NCBI RefSeq assembly: GCF_016919385.1
Contig: NZ_CP070351.1
Location: 1,488,001 to 1,552,000 of the forward strand
DNA: 64,000 nucleotides
Source: Gordonia sp. PDNC005
GTDB taxonomy: Bacteria; Actinomycetota; Actinomycetes; Mycobacteriales; Mycobacteriaceae
Reading direction: 5' to 3'
Shown here piece after piece: positions 35,347 through 45,813 of this stretch (its first letter is position 1; the number at the start of each line of letters is the position of its first letter). A program made the translations under genes and the position numbers. The notes under the pieces are model-generated. The model had not been told where the DNA came from and did no database searches. It worked only from the letters and a program-made list of their open reading frames with translations.

Positions 35347-37185
35347 TCATTCGGCGTAGATGCGCGCGAACTCGCCACCGGCAGCCAGAAGATCGTTTGC
35401 CGTTCCCCGTTCGACGATGCGGCCCTCCGCGAGGACGGCCACCTCGTCCGCGACTGCGAGCGTCGACATCCGATGCGTGACGATGAGCGTGGTCGTACGG
35501 TGCCGAAGCGATTCGAGGCCACGTTGGATCAGAAGTTCCGATCGGGGATCGGCGGCGCTGGTCGCCTCGTCAAGGATGAGGATGTCCGGCTGTGCGGCCA
35601 GTGCTCGCGCCACGGTGACGAGCTGCTTCTCGCCCGCGCTGAGCGTCTCGACGTCACCCGACACCTCGGTCGAGGCGCCGCTCGGCAACGCGGCCAACAG
35701 GGTGTGGACGGTGGGGTCGGCCATGTCGACACCGTGCGCTGCACCGAGATCGATGTTCTCGCCGGCGGTGCCGGTGAAAAGCCAGGGATCCTGCGTCACC
35801 ACGGCCATTAACGACCGGACCTCCGATCGAGTCAGGTCGACGATGTCCGTCCCGTCGACGGTGATCCGCCCTCGAGTGGGGTCGGCGAATCGCTGCAAGA
35901 GCGCGGTGAGTGTCGTCTTGCCTGATCCTGTCGCGCCGACCAGCGCCGTCGTCGTCCCTGGTTCGACGACCAGATCAACACCGTTCAGGACTGGTGGGCC
36001 GTCGGTGTAGGCGAACGAGACGTCTTCGAACATGATCCGCGGAGGTGTCCGGTGTCGGCCGTGGCGTGCGGCCACCGGATCGTCGTCGACCGCGGGTGCC
36101 GTCTCTTCTCTCCGCGCGAGGAACTCGCGGACGCGACCGACCGACACCAGCCCGGACTGCAGAGTCGGCAGCGTTCCGGTCAGCTCGGACAACGCACTGG
36201 ACAGTTGCTGCGTGTACAGGACGACGGCCTGGAGGACACCGAGCGTCACTGCGCCGTCGAGCATCTTGAACGCGCCGAGCACAGCGACGGTGACAAACGC
36301 CAGCGCGTTGCACAACGTCAGGACCGGCCCGAGTGCGCCACTCCACGTCTGACCTGTCCGTGTCGCGTGGGCCAGTTCAGTGTTGACCGCGGTGAATTGA
36401 CGTTCCGTCGCGCGGTGAGCGTCGTACGCGGAGAGCATGTCACGGGCTGCGTACACGTCCTCCGCGTGCGCGGTCAACGACGACTGCGCCGCCCACTGCC
36501 GCTTCACGTGGGGACGTGCGAACCGCAGGATCAACGCGACCGCGACCGCCGAGATCGGGACCGTCAGGAAAGCGATCATCGCGAAGAACCCAGATACCCA
36601 GATCAGTGCCGCGGACACGCCGACGATCGTCAACAACACGACGGGGAGTTGGACGAACACCGGACCGATGAGGGTCGCGACATTGTCGACGTCGACCGTG
36701 ACGGCGTTGAGAACTTCGCCGCGCCGTCCTCCTTCGAGGGCGGTGACCGGCAGACGGTGGAGTTTGCTCTCGACTCGTTGCCGCAGGTTCCGGATCGCCC
36801 GCTGGACTGCGGCGTTGAGGATCAGGCCGCCGCCGATGCGAGCGCCCGCAGCCAGGGCGAAGGCGCCAAGCGTTACGACCGTGTACGTCCACAGCAGCGA
36901 CCAGTCGATCCCGACTCCGGGCGTGGCGCCGATCGCCGAGACGATGTTGGCCTGACGGTCGTCGCCCGCCTTCCGGAGAGCGGCAACCACCTGGTCATGG
37001 GTCGCGCCCGCGTCCAGGTTGGCGCCGAGAGCACCGGCGAAGATGATGTTGGTGACCTGAGCCAGGAGCCAGGGGACCGCCACCGTCAACAGAGCGGACA
37101 CGACCGCGAGGACAAGCGCCCAGGTGAGGCTGCGGCCCGCGCCGAGGAATCGACGGACCTCGCCGAGTGCCCGGAGTATCTTCAT
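35347..37185 (-). CDS. ABC exporter half-transporter, catalytically competent subunit
   Basis: A 612-aa protein with a six-helix type-1 exporter membrane domain (~1-330) and a nucleotide-binding domain. Walker A is GATGSGKTTL, Walker B ILILDEATSAAD with the catalytic Glu, and the H-loop is IVTHRMSTL. The signature is LSAGEKQL in place of LSGGQ. This pattern is that of the intact partner in an asymmetric heterodimer. Substrate is unknown; lipids, peptides and drugs are typical. ATG 37185 overlaps the stop of the partner gene by 4 nt. Confidence 0.88.
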   Translation of the reverse strand: MKILRALGEVRRFLGAGRSLTWALVLAVVSALLTVAVPWLLAQVTNIIFAGALGANLDAGATHDQVVAALRKAGDDRQANIVSAIGATPGVGIDWSLLWTYTVVTLGAFALAAGARIGGGLILNAAVQRAIRNLRQRVESKLHRLPVTALEGGRRGEVLNAVTVDVDNVATLIGPVFVQLPVVLLTIVGVSAALIWVSGFFAMIAFLTVPISAVAVALILRFARPHVKRQWAAQSSLTAHAEDVYAARDMLSAYDAHRATERQFTAVNTELAHATRTGQTWSGALGPVLTLCNALAFVTVAVLGAFKMLDGAVTLGVLQAVVLYTQQLSSALSELTGTLPTLQSGLVSVGRVREFLARREETAPAVDDDPVAARHGRHRTPPRIMFEDVSFAYTDGPPVLNGVDLVVEPGTTTALVGATGSGKTTLTALLQRFADPTRGRITVDGTDIVDLTRSEVRSLMAVVTQDPWLFTGTAGENIDLGAAHGVDMADPTVHTLLAALPSGASTEVSGDVETLSAGEKQLVTVARALAAQPDILILDEATSAADPRSELLIQRGLESLRHRTTTLIVTHRMSTLAVADEVAVLAEGRIVERGTANDLLAAGGEFARIYAE

Positions 37186-38960
37186 CGCGCACGCGCCGAT
37201 GTCTGTGCGTCAGCGATCTCGCGATACACGCCGCACCGTTCCAACAGTTCGGGGTGCAAACCCTGGTCGACGAGCCGTCCGAGTTCGAGGACCGCGATCA
37301 GGTCGGCGTTCCGCACCGAGTGGATCTGTTGAGCCGCGATGAGGAATGTGGTGCGCGGCAGATGAGCCCGGACCGACGCGAACACCTCCGCCGCAGTGGA
37401 GCGATCCATCGCGGAGAACGCGTCGTCGAGCACAAGTACTCGGGGCCTGTGGAGAAGTGCCCGGGCAATCGCGAGTCGTTGCCGCTGGCCCCCGGAGAAG
37501 TTCGATCCGCCCTGGGAGACCGCAGTGTCGAGGCCGCCGCGGTCGGTGACGGTGTCGGCCATCTTGGTCACCCGCAGTGCTTTCCACACGAGGTCGTCCG
37601 GCGCGTCGTCGTAGGCCAGCCGCAGATTGGAGGCGACGGTCCCCGCGATCAGCGCGTGACGCTGGCCGACGTAGGCGACTTCTGATCGCACCGCGGCCAC
37701 CGGCCAGGCTCCGACGGGGCGGTCGCCGAGGATCACCTCGCCGCCGGAGGCGTCGAGAAGCCGTGGCACGAGGGACAGAAGTGTCGACTTGCCACTCGAC
37801 GTTCCGCCGATCACCGCCGTGACTCCGCCGGGGACACATCGCAGGGTCACGGCGTCGAGAGTGAGCTGGTCGGCGCCGTCGTACCGCACATCGACCGAGC
37901 GGAAGTCGAGCGCCAGGACACCGAGCGGTCGATCAGCGATGCCTGTCGGGCCTGGATCGGGGACATCCTCGTCGAGCACCTCGCGGAGGCGTATCGCGCT
38001 CGCCTCGGCCCGGGGGAGCACTGCTGCCAGCGCGACGAACAGCGAGACGCCGCTCACGATCTGCATCAGGTATCCGGTGAACGCGGTGAGCCCACCGATG
38101 GTGAGATCGTCGGATTCGATGAGATCGGCTCCGATGACGTTGGTGGCCACCACCGCGATGTTGGCGATCAGCAGCACCGACGGCAGCAGCAGGACCTGCA
38201 GCGCTCCGACGCGCCGCGCGAGAGAGGTCAGCTCGGTGTTCGCGATTCCGAACCGGTCGGAGGCGGTCCGTTCCCGGCGGAATGTCCGCAGGATGCGAGT
38301 CCCGGTCAGCTGCTCGCGGAGCACGCGGTTCACTGCGTCCACCGCGCGCTGTAATCGACCGGCCAATGGCGTCACGCGGGCCACGTACAGTCCGACGACC
38401 ACTCCGAGCAGAATCGCCGTCACGACGATGACCGGCGCGAGTTGCACCGATTGACGCAGTGACAGGATCACGGCGCCGACGGTCACGATCGGTGCGGACA
38501 TCGCGACGCTGGTGAACGCGAAGACCGTCCGGCCGACGACCCCTGTGTCGGCGGAGGTCCGCGTGAGCATCGATGCGGTTCCGAGCTCGTGGTAGGCGGC
38601 GGTCGACAGTTCGCCCGCCCGGCGGTACACAGCCAGCCGCAGGTCTGCAGAGACTCCCGCGGCGATCGCCGACCCGCACGCGACTGCGGCCATCGAGGCG
38701 ACCAGTCCGATCAGCACGACGCCGATCATCATCGCGCCCATACGCTGCACATAGTCGACGTCGCCTGCGATCACACCGGCATCGACGATCCGCGCATTGA
38801 ACGCAGGCTGTGCGAGTCCCGCAGCCATCGCGACCAACTGCGCGATCAGAACTCCCACGGTCAGAGCTTTGCGACTCGCGATGGCTTGGACGGCGAGCGA
38901 GACGATCGCCCACGTCCGCCGCTGCTCGGCCTGCTCGCCTGTCACACGCCCATATTGCAC
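37182..38960 (-). CDS. ABC exporter half-transporter, degenerate-site subunit
   Basis: A 592-aa partner of the downstream gene with the same membrane-plus-ATPase layout. Walker A GGTSSGKSTL and signature FSGGQRQRL are canonical, but Walker B reads VLVLDDAFSAMD with Asp in place of the catalytic Glu, and the H-loop is IAAQQIHSV with Gln in place of His. The degenerate Walker B and H-loop pair with the altered LSAGE signature of the partner, as in heterodimers such as TM287/288. GTG 38960 is used; GTG 38945 is an alternative. It is divergent from the GT87 gene. Confidence 0.86.
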   Translation of the reverse strand: MQYGRVTGEQAEQRRTWAIVSLAVQAIASRKALTVGVLIAQLVAMAAGLAQPAFNARIVDAGVIAGDVDYVQRMGAMMIGVVLIGLVASMAAVACGSAIAAGVSADLRLAVYRRAGELSTAAYHELGTASMLTRTSADTGVVGRTVFAFTSVAMSAPIVTVGAVILSLRQSVQLAPVIVVTAILLGVVVGLYVARVTPLAGRLQRAVDAVNRVLREQLTGTRILRTFRRERTASDRFGIANTELTSLARRVGALQVLLLPSVLLIANIAVVATNVIGADLIESDDLTIGGLTAFTGYLMQIVSGVSLFVALAAVLPRAEASAIRLREVLDEDVPDPGPTGIADRPLGVLALDFRSVDVRYDGADQLTLDAVTLRCVPGGVTAVIGGTSSGKSTLLSLVPRLLDASGGEVILGDRPVGAWPVAAVRSEVAYVGQRHALIAGTVASNLRLAYDDAPDDLVWKALRVTKMADTVTDRGGLDTAVSQGGSNFSGGQRQRLAIARALLHRPRVLVLDDAFSAMDRSTAAEVFASVRAHLPRTTFLIAAQQIHSVRNADLIAVLELGRLVDQGLHPELLERCGVYREIADAQTSARAR

Positions 38961-39053
38961 GGCCGCCGATCAGGGCGTGGGTGGACCGGTGGGTTTGGCG
39001 CACGGCACGCGTCGTGCACCGGCATCCGCGGAGGTCGGACGTATCATCTCCGA

Positions 39054-40385
39054 GTGACCAGACCCGCGCCGACACGTTCGGTGACCACCATCATGCTTGC
39101 GATCGCCGCTGCCGGTGCTGCCCTGGTCGTGTGTTGGCACATATGGGTGGTGCCGTTCACGGATCCGGTCTACGGGTTGTTCAACATGGGCATCGACACC
39201 CGGGTGTACCGCGGTGGAGCGATCGCCGTGTGGGACGGGCTGCCCCTGTACGCAAAGCCGGTCTACGAAGTCTGGGAGTTCACGTACCCGCCGTTTGCGG
39301 CTCTGGTCATGGTTCCGCTCGCGGGTCTGCCGATCCACACGGCGAAGTTCGTGTGGAACGTCGGCAGCGTCATCAGCCTGCTGCTTCTCATCGGCCTGTC
39401 GCTACGTGCGCTCCGGTTCCGGTTCGATGCGAAGCTCGTCGTCTTCACCGTGCTGATCGCTGTCTTCGCGACGTGCCTCGAACCGGTCCACACAACACTC
39501 TGGAACGGCCAGATCAACCTGGTTCTCGCCCTTTTTGTGGTCGCCGACCTCGCGTTGCGCAATCATCGGCTGCAGGGTCTCGGAGTGGGATTGGCCGCAG
39601 GTATCAAGCTGACGCCGTTGTTCTTCGTCGCCCACCTGGTCAGCGTGCGCCAGTTCCGCGCCGCAATCGTCGCGGTGACGGTGTTTCTGGCCACCGTGGT
39701 CATCGGCATCGCGGTCCTCGGTCGGGAGGCGATCGACTTCTGGACCGGAGACATCTCCGACACCAAACGCATCGGGTCCATGGCGGCTCCCGCGAACCAG
39801 TCGTTCAACGGCTTCTTCGCCCGCCTCGGCACGATGGACCTCGCGCATCCGCCGACGTGGTTGTGGATTCCGGTGGGTCTCGTCGTCGGACTGCTGTCCC
39901 TGTGGGCCGCATACTGTGCGTATCAGGCCGGCGGCCGACTACTTGCAGTGGCGATCACGGGCATGGCGTCCTGCGCCGTGTCACCGTTCTCGTGGGGGCA
40001 CCACTGGGTGTGGATCCTGCCGCTGCTCCTCATAGCTTTCGTCCATGCGTACGAACAGACCCGCAGAGCCGATCCCCGCACATGGTTGTGGTGGCTCGCT
40101 CCCGCGTCGATCGTGACCTTGACCTTCACCTACTGGCAGGCGATGCCGCTTCCGGTACCCGGCCGCCCGGGCAAGGTGTTCCACGGGATGGCATTCGGTT
40201 CGTTCCGCGGATTCGGCTCGGTGGACGGCCCCGCGTGGCAGGTGCCGTTCCAGCTGATCGGAAGCGGGGCCTACTTGATCGTGTTGTTGGGCACGATAGC
40301 GGTCACGCTGTGGTGGACGCGCCGCGTGGAACCGATACGATCAGCGCAGCGCCTCGTCGAATCGGACGACGCGCTGCCCAGCTGA
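39054..40385 (+). CDS. GT87 family polyprenol-phosphate-mannose-dependent mannosyltransferase
   Basis: A 443-aa polytopic membrane protein of the DUF2029/GT87 family with about ten helices. After helix 1 the periplasmic loop has GIDTRVYRGGAIAVWDGLPLY, holding the probable catalytic Asp, and YPPFAALVMVPLA follows. Family members (Rv2181, PimE) add alpha-1,2-mannose to lipomannan or PIMs from polyprenyl-phosphomannose. The exact acceptor cannot be decided. GTG 39054 follows TATCAT (39042-39047) by 6 nt. It ends 18 nt before thrS, and the PIM genes pgsA, patA and pimA lie just downstream. Confidence 0.82.
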   Translation: MTRPAPTRSVTTIMLAIAAAGAALVVCWHIWVVPFTDPVYGLFNMGIDTRVYRGGAIAVWDGLPLYAKPVYEVWEFTYPPFAALVMVPLAGLPIHTAKFVWNVGSVISLLLLIGLSLRALRFRFDAKLVVFTVLIAVFATCLEPVHTTLWNGQINLVLALFVVADLALRNHRLQGLGVGLAAGIKLTPLFFVAHLVSVRQFRAAIVAVTVFLATVVIGIAVLGREAIDFWTGDISDTKRIGSMAAPANQSFNGFFARLGTMDLAHPPTWLWIPVGLVVGLLSLWAAYCAYQAGGRLLAVAITGMASCAVSPFSWGHHWVWILPLLLIAFVHAYEQTRRADPRTWLWWLAPASIVTLTFTYWQAMPLPVPGRPGKVFHGMAFGSFRGFGSVDGPAWQVPFQLIGSGAYLIVLLGTIAVTLWWTRRVEPIRSAQRLVESDDALPS

Positions 40386-40403
40386 GAATCGAGGAGTCAC
40401 CCC

Positions 40404-42530
40404 GTGTCCGACAATGTCGCGTCCGCCGCAAGACCTGTTTCGAGTGCAGTCGAAGAGATTCGCCTGCCTGAAACCGTTCGGGTCCCGGCAGGCACTACTG
40501 CGGGCGCGGCGATGCGAGACGCCGATCTCCCCGAGGGGTCCGAACTCCCGAACAAGGGCCCGAAGGCCGTCGTCGTCGTCCGCGAGGCCGACGGCACGCT
40601 TCGTGACCTGTCGTGGGCGCCCGACGTCGACACCCTCGTCGAGCCGGTCACGGCCGACTCCGAGGACGGTCGCGCGGTGATCCGCCATTCGTGCGCACAT
40701 GTTCTGGCGCAGGCGGTGCAGGAGCTCAACCCGAAGGCGAACCTCGGGATCGGCCCGCCGGTCACCGACGGCTTCTACTACGACTTCCAAGTGGACGACC
40801 CGTTCACTCCCGAGGATCTCAAGGCCCTCGAGAAGCAGATGAAGAAGATCATCAAGTCGGGTCAGAAGTTCTCCCGTCGTGTGTACGAGTCCAAGGACGC
40901 CGCGCGTGCCGAACTGGCGAACGAGCCGTTCAAGCTCGAGCTGATCGACGACAAGGGCGCCGCGGACGATGCCGAGGTCATGGAGGTCGGCGGCGGCGAA
41001 CTGACCGCATACGACAACCTCAACCCGCGCACCGGAGAAAAGGTGTGGGGTGATCTGTGCCGTGGCCCACACGTGCCGACCACGAAGTACATCGCGGCGT
41101 TCACCCTGACCCGCAGCTCCGCCGCGTACTGGCGCGGCGACCAGAGCCTGGCCGACCTGCAGCGCGTGTACGGCACCGCGTGGGAGTCGACCGAGGCGAT
41201 GGACCTGTACCTGGATCGTCTCGCCGAAGCCGAGAAGCGTGATCACCGTCGTCTCGGCAGCGAGCTCGACCTGTTCAGCTTCCCCGACGAACTCGGATCG
41301 GGTCTTCCGGTGTTCCATCCCAAGGGCGGCATCATCCGCAGGGAGATGGAGGACTACTCCCGCGAGCAGCACGCGGCCGCCGGGTACGAGTTCGTCAACA
41401 CCCCGCACGTCACGAAGAGCAACCTGTTCGAGGTGTCCGGTCACCTCGACTGGTATGCCGAGGGCATGTTCCCGCCCATGCAGCTCGACGCGGAGTACAA
41501 CGAGGACGGAACGGTCCGCAAGCCCGGCCAGGACTACTACGTCAAGCCGATGAACTGCCCGATGCACAACCTGATCTACGCGTCGCGTGGCCGTTCGTAC
41601 CGCGAACTGCCGCTGCGCCTGTTCGAGTTCGGTTCGGTGTATCGCTACGAGAAGTCCGGCGTGGTGCACGGCCTGACCCGTGCCCGCGGCTTCACGCAGG
41701 ACGACGCTCACATCTTCTGCACGCAGGAGCAGATCGTCGAGGAACTCACCACGACCCTCAACTTCGTGCTGCAACTCCTCAAGGACTACGGGCTCGACGA
41801 CTTCTACCTCGAACTGTCCACCAAGGATCCGGTGAAGTTCGTCGGTTCCGACGAGGTGTGGGAGGAGGCCACCGAGACGCTCCGCCAGGTCGGTGAGGCG
41901 TCGGGTCTCGAGCTCGTTCCGGACCCGGAGGGTGCGGCGTTCTACGGTCCGAAGATCTCGGTGCAGGCGAAGGACGCGCTCGGTCGAACGTGGCAGATGT
42001 CGACGATTCAGCTCGATTTCAATCTGCCCGACCGTTTCGACCTCGAGTACACGGCGTCCGACGGCACCAAGAAGCGCCCGGTGATGATCCACCGTGCCCT
42101 GTTCGGCTCCATCGAACGATTCTTCGGTGTGCTCACCGAGCATTACGCGGGAGCGTTCCCGGTGTGGTTGTCGCCGGTCCAGGTGATGGGCATTCCGGTC
42201 GCTGAGGCGTTCGCGCCGCACCTGCAGGGTGTGGTCAATCGCCTCAAGTCGCGTCGCGTGCGCGCCGAGGTCGACCTGTCCGACGACCGGATGCAGAAGA
42301 AGATCCGCAACCACACCACCGCCAAGGTGCCGTTCATGCTGCTCGCAGGCGAGCGGGACGTCGAAGCGGGAGCTGTCAGCTTCCGCTTCCGGGACGGCAC
42401 CCAGGTCAACGGTGTCGCGGTCGACGATGCCGTGGTCGCCATCGACGAGTGGGAGGAGTCGCGTCGCAACGACTCGCCGACCGCGGAGTCGATGACCGCA
42501 CTTCTCGAACTGGTCCGGAAGCGTCGATGA
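40404..42530 (+). CDS. thrS: Threonyl-tRNA synthetase
   Basis: A 708-aa class II synthetase. An N-terminal TGS domain precedes the editing domain with HSCAHVLAQ (HxxxH), then the catalytic core with Zn-ligand Cys in PMNCPMHN and motif 2 ([20 protein letters not shown]), and a C-terminal anticodon-binding domain ([13 protein letters not shown] onward). It is about 20-60 residues longer than most bacterial ThrRS because of the N-terminal tail. GTG 40404 has GAGGAG 8 nt upstream. Only 18 bp separate it from the previous gene, leaving no room for a T-box leader. It overlaps the HIT gene (ATGA). Confidence 0.97.
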   Translation: MSDNVASAARPVSSAVEEIRLPETVRVPAGTTAGAAMRDADLPEGSELPNKGPKAVVVVREADGTLRDLSWAPDVDTLVEPVTADSEDGRAVIRHSCAHVLAQAVQELNPKANLGIGPPVTDGFYYDFQVDDPFTPEDLKALEKQMKKIIKSGQKFSRRVYESKDAARAELANEPFKLELIDDKGAADDAEVMEVGGGELTAYDNLNPRTGEKVWGDLCRGPHVPTTKYIAAFTLTRSSAAYWRGDQSLADLQRVYGTAWESTEAMDLYLDRLAEAEKRDHRRLGSELDLFSFPDELGSGLPVFHPKGGIIRREMEDYSREQHAAAGYEFVNTPHVTKSNLFEVSGHLDWYAEGMFPPMQLDAEYNEDGTVRKPGQDYYVKPMNCPMHNLIYASRGRSYRELPLRLFEFGSVYRYEKSGVVHGLTRARGFTQDDAHIFCTQEQIVEELTTTLNFVLQLLKDYGLDDFYLELSTKDPVKFVGSDEVWEEATETLRQVGEASGLELVPDPEGAAFYGPKISVQAKDALGRTWQMSTIQLDFNLPDRFDLEYTASDGTKKRPVMIHRALFGSIERFFGVLTEHYAGAFPVWLSPVQVMGIPVAEAFAPHLQGVVNRLKSRRVRAEVDLSDDRMQKKIRNHTTAKVPFMLLAGERDVEAGAVSFRFRDGTQVNGVAVDDAVVAIDEWEESRRNDSPTAESMTALLELVRKRR

Positions 42531-43099
42531 CTTCGGCGGATCGCGATCCAGGCACCGGCGGGATGCGCGGGGGACTGGAACGTCTGTGGACCCCGCATCG
42601 GATGAGCTACATCACCGCGGCGGCGCCCAAGGTCGCCTCCGACGGTGGTGAGCTGTCCGGCCACCCGTTCCTGGACATCCCGCGGATGACCGACGAGGAC
42701 GGCTTGATCATCGCACGCGGGGAGACCGTGTACGCGGTGCTCAACCTGTACCCGTACAACCCCGGACACACGATGGTCGTCCCGTACCGCCAGGTGGCCG
42801 ACCTCGAAGAGCTGACCGTGGACGAGTCACGGGAGCTTATGGCGTTCACACAGCACGTGATCCGCACGATCAAGGCCGTGTCGAGCCCCGACGCCTTCAA
42901 CGTGGGCCTGAACCTCGGTTCCGCTGCGGGCGGATCGCTGTCGGAGCACTTGCATCAGCACGTCGTCCCGCGTTGGTCGGGTGACGCCAATTTCATCACC
43001 GTCGTCGGCGACACCAAGGTGATGCCGCAACTGCTGGCAGACACCCGCGACCTGTTGGCGACCAAGTGGATCGAACTCGGGGGACCTGCCAGTGCTTAG
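42527..43099 (+). CDS. HIT-family diadenosine tetraphosphate phosphorylase (Rv2613c-like)
   Basis: A 190-aa HIT protein with the catalytic histidine triad [12 protein letters not shown]. Segments [16 protein letters not shown] and [10 protein letters not shown] match the Ap4A phosphorylase of M. tuberculosis, which splits Ap4A to ATP and ADP. Ap4A is a by-product of aminoacyl-tRNA synthetases, so coupling with thrS through an ATGA overlap makes metabolic sense. It overlaps the following pgsA by 8 nt. Confidence 0.9.
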   Translation: MTSADRDPGTGGMRGGLERLWTPHRMSYITAAAPKVASDGGELSGHPFLDIPRMTDEDGLIIARGETVYAVLNLYPYNPGHTMVVPYRQVADLEELTVDESRELMAFTQHVIRTIKAVSSPDAFNVGLNLGSAAGGSLSEHLHQHVVPRWSGDANFITVVGDTKVMPQLLADTRDLLATKWIELGGPASA

Positions 43100-43754
43100 C
43101 ATTCTGGGCCGCGCGTCGGTGTCGAAGGTGACGCTGCCGATCGGCCGGGCGCTCATCAAGACCGGATTGACGCCGGACATCATGACGATCGCCGGGACCG
43201 TGGTGACCGTCGGGGCGTCCATCGCGCTCTTCTCGCAGGGCCACCTATTCGCGGGTGCACTCGTCACCTGGGCGTTTGTCATGTTCGACATGCTCGACGG
43301 TGCGATGGCGCGTGCGCGCGGCGGAGGCACCAGATTCGGGTCTGTGCTCGACGCCACGTGCGACAGGATCGCCGACGGTGCGATCTTCGGCGGACTCGCG
43401 TGGTGGGCGGCATTCGACGAACCGCACCGGCTGCTGCTGATCGCGACACTGATCTGCCTGGTCACCTCGCAGGTGATCTCGTACGCGAAGGCACGTGCGG
43501 AAGCTGCGGGTCTCAACGGAGACGGCGGCCTCATCGAACGCCCTGACCGTCTGATCATCGTCCTCGTCGGCGCCGGTCTGACCCAGTTCCCGGGCCTGCA
43601 GTGGTCGTGGTCGATTCACATCGCGATGTGGGTGCTCGCAGTCCTGAGCGTGATCACCGTAGGACAGCGTATGTGGTCCATCTACTGTTCGCCCGGCGCC
43701 CGCGACCTCATTCCGTCCGCCGCACCGGCTGCCGACGCCACGGACGAGGTGTGA
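43092..43754 (+). CDS. pgsA: Phosphatidylinositol phosphate synthase
   Basis: A 220-aa membrane CDP-alcohol phosphotransferase. The complete family signature D-x2-DG-x2-AR-x8-G-x3-D-x3-D is present in DMLDGAMARARGGGTRFGSV and the DATCDR that follows. It joins CDP-diacylglycerol to inositol-1-phosphate, the first committed step to phosphatidylinositol, PIMs and lipoarabinomannan. Six membrane helices are predicted. The start GTG lies inside the HIT gene. With the next two genes it forms the classical thrS-HIT-pgsA-patA-pimA operon. Confidence 0.94.
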   Translation: MLSILGRASVSKVTLPIGRALIKTGLTPDIMTIAGTVVTVGASIALFSQGHLFAGALVTWAFVMFDMLDGAMARARGGGTRFGSVLDATCDRIADGAIFGGLAWWAAFDEPHRLLLIATLICLVTSQVISYAKARAEAAGLNGDGGLIERPDRLIIVLVGAGLTQFPGLQWSWSIHIAMWVLAVLSVITVGQRMWSIYCSPGARDLIPSAAPAADATDEV

Positions 43755-43758
43755 GCGC

Positions 43759-44682
43759 GTGCTGGGCGGATTGAGCTCGAGAGTCGCCGATCTGGGTTAC
43801 CGGGCAGGCTGGGCCGCGGTGAAGTACGCGCCCGAGACTGTGGCGCGCACCGCGTTCGACGCCGTCGGCACCCTCGCGGGCAAGCGGAACGGCGGGCCGG
43901 AGCAGCTGCGGAAGAACCTCGCCAGGGTCATCGGGACAACACCCGACAAGGTGCCCGACTCTCTCGTCGAGGAGTCGATGCGGTCGTACGCCAGGTACTG
44001 GCGGGAAGCGTTCCGGCTGCCGACGACGGACCCCGCCGACATCGTGGCGAGCGTGGAGATGTCCGACCACGATCGGACCGTGCTCGACGAGGTCCTCGGC
44101 ACCGGGCGCGGTGTCGTGATGGCGCTGCCGCATTCGGGGAACTGGGACGTCGCCGGTGTGTGGCTCGTCGACCACTTCGGTCAGTTCTCCACTGTCGCCG
44201 AGCGGCTTGAGCCGGAGTCGTTGTTCGACCAGTTCGTCGAGTACCGCGAATCGCTCGGATTCGAGGTGTTCCCGCTGACCGGCGGCGAGCAGCCGCCGTT
44301 CCCGATCCTGGCCGATCGTCTGCGTGCCGGGGGAGTGGTGTGCCTGATGGCCGACCGCGATCTCACCTCGCACGGTGTGCCGGTCACTCTGTTCGGTGAA
44401 CGCACCCGCATCCCGGCCGGGTCGGCGAAGCTCGCCATCGAGACCGGCGCGACGCTGCTCGCCGTGCACCACAGTTACACCGGGCCGACAACGTCGCGTC
44501 TGCGGTGCGGCACCGTCATCAGTACGGAAGGCGGGATCGCGCCGACCGCACAGCGACTGGCCGACGCATTCACCCGGGACATCGCGACGGCGCCCGCCGA
44601 CTGGCACATGCTGCAGCCGCTGTGGGAGGCCGACTGGTCTGAGGCACGACGCGAACGGCTCGGTCTGGATCCGAACCGGTGA
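43759..44682 (+). CDS. patA: Phosphatidylinositol mannoside acyltransferase PatA
   Basis: A 307-aa peripheral membrane acyltransferase of the HtrB/LpxL-like superfamily. The catalytic HX4D motif is in LPHSGNWDVAG. VCLMADRDLTSHG and the substrate-binding IPAGSAKLAIETGA also match PatA, which palmitoylates the mannose of PIM1/PIM2. GTG 43759 starts 4 nt after the pgsA stop. Its stop overlaps pimA (GTGA). Confidence 0.92.
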   Translation: MLGGLSSRVADLGYRAGWAAVKYAPETVARTAFDAVGTLAGKRNGGPEQLRKNLARVIGTTPDKVPDSLVEESMRSYARYWREAFRLPTTDPADIVASVEMSDHDRTVLDEVLGTGRGVVMALPHSGNWDVAGVWLVDHFGQFSTVAERLEPESLFDQFVEYRESLGFEVFPLTGGEQPPFPILADRLRAGGVVCLMADRDLTSHGVPVTLFGERTRIPAGSAKLAIETGATLLAVHHSYTGPTTSRLRCGTVISTEGGIAPTAQRLADAFTRDIATAPADWHMLQPLWEADWSEARRERLGLDPNR

Positions 44683-45803
44683 AGATCGGCATGATCTGCC
44701 CGTACTCGTTCGACGTGCCGGGCGGCGTCCAGGCGCATGTCGTCGAGCTCGCAGAGGTGTTCATCGGACGGGGGCACGAGGTGCGTGTCCTGGCTCCGGC
44801 GGGTCCCGATGTGGAGTTGCCGCCGTACGTCGACTCCGCCGGTCCCGCGCTCGGAATCCCGTACAACGGCTCGGTGTCCCGGGTGTCGTTCTCACCCAAG
44901 ATGTTCCACGTCCTGCGGCGGTGGATCGACACCAACGAGTTCGACGTTCTGCATCTGCACGAGCCGAACGCGCCGAGTCTGTCGATGCTGTCGTTGATGG
45001 TCGCGACCGGCCCAATCGTCACGACGTTCCACACGGCCACCACCAAGTCGATGTGGCTGTCGGTGTTCGACTCGGTCCTCCGACAGTTCCGCGAACGGAT
45101 TCGCGGCAAGATCGCAGTCTCGGAACTGGCGCGGCGTTGGCAGATGGAATCGCTCGGCAACGATGCGGTGGAGATCCCCAACGGGGTCGACGTCGGCTCT
45201 TTCCGCCGAGTCGAACCTCTTGAAGGCTATCCGCGCCCCGGTCGGACCGTCATGTTCCTCGGACGGTACGACGAACCGCGCAAGGGCATCGACATTCTGA
45301 TGCGCGCACTGCCGACCATCGTCGACGAGTTCCCCGACGTCACCGTGCTTGTGGTCGGCGGCGGAAACGAGCGTGCGCTCGTCAAACGGGCGGGAGACCT
45401 CGCGAAGCACCTGACCTTCCTCGGAATGGTCGACGACGAGACGAAGGCGCGCGCGTTGCGCAGCGCGGACGTGTACGTGGCGCCCAACCTCGGCGGCGAG
45501 AGTTTCGGCATCGTGCTCGTCGAGGCGATGGCGGCGGGCGCGGCGGTCGTCGCGAGTGATCTGGTCGCATTCGCCAGGGTCCTCGACCACGGGGATGCGG
45601 GCTGTCTCGTGACGACCGGCTCCCCGACGGCGCTCGCCACGCAGATCAATGATCTTCTCGGCGACGACGATCTCCGCGCAGGCTACGTGGCGCGCGGTCA
45701 TCTGCGTGCCGAGCAGTACGACTGGTCGAAGGTGGCAGACCAGATCCAACGTGTGTACGACACGGTGACCCACGGTGCGGGTCCCGTCGTCGTCTCTGAT
45801 TGA
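44679..45803 (+). CDS. pimA: Phosphatidyl-myo-inositol mannosyltransferase PimA
   Basis: A 374-aa GT4 glycosyltransferase with the GT-B fold. The N-terminal KIGMICPYSFDVPGGVQAHV binds phosphatidylinositol, and the C-terminal domain has VMFLGRYDEPRKGIDIL and the GDP-mannose site NLGGESFGIVLVEAMAAG. It adds the first mannose to PI at the inner face of the membrane. It is translationally coupled with patA and followed 10 nt later by the LemA-like gene. Confidence 0.95.
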   Translation: MKIGMICPYSFDVPGGVQAHVVELAEVFIGRGHEVRVLAPAGPDVELPPYVDSAGPALGIPYNGSVSRVSFSPKMFHVLRRWIDTNEFDVLHLHEPNAPSLSMLSLMVATGPIVTTFHTATTKSMWLSVFDSVLRQFRERIRGKIAVSELARRWQMESLGNDAVEIPNGVDVGSFRRVEPLEGYPRPGRTVMFLGRYDEPRKGIDILMRALPTIVDEFPDVTVLVVGGGNERALVKRAGDLAKHLTFLGMVDDETKARALRSADVYVAPNLGGESFGIVLVEAMAAGAAVVASDLVAFARVLDHGDAGCLVTTGSPTALATQINDLLGDDDLRAGYVARGHLRAEQYDWSKVADQIQRVYDTVTHGAGPVVVSD

Positions 45804-45813
45804 GCGGGGAGTA

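Noticed and set aside
40386..40403. Possible T-box leader before thrS
   Set aside because: Only 18 bp separate thrS from the preceding stop codon, and no T-box sequence is seen.
40341..42314. A 657-codon open frame opposite thrS
   Set aside because: It mirrors the codon pattern of thrS, has no recognisable domain, and would need to overlap an essential gene completely.
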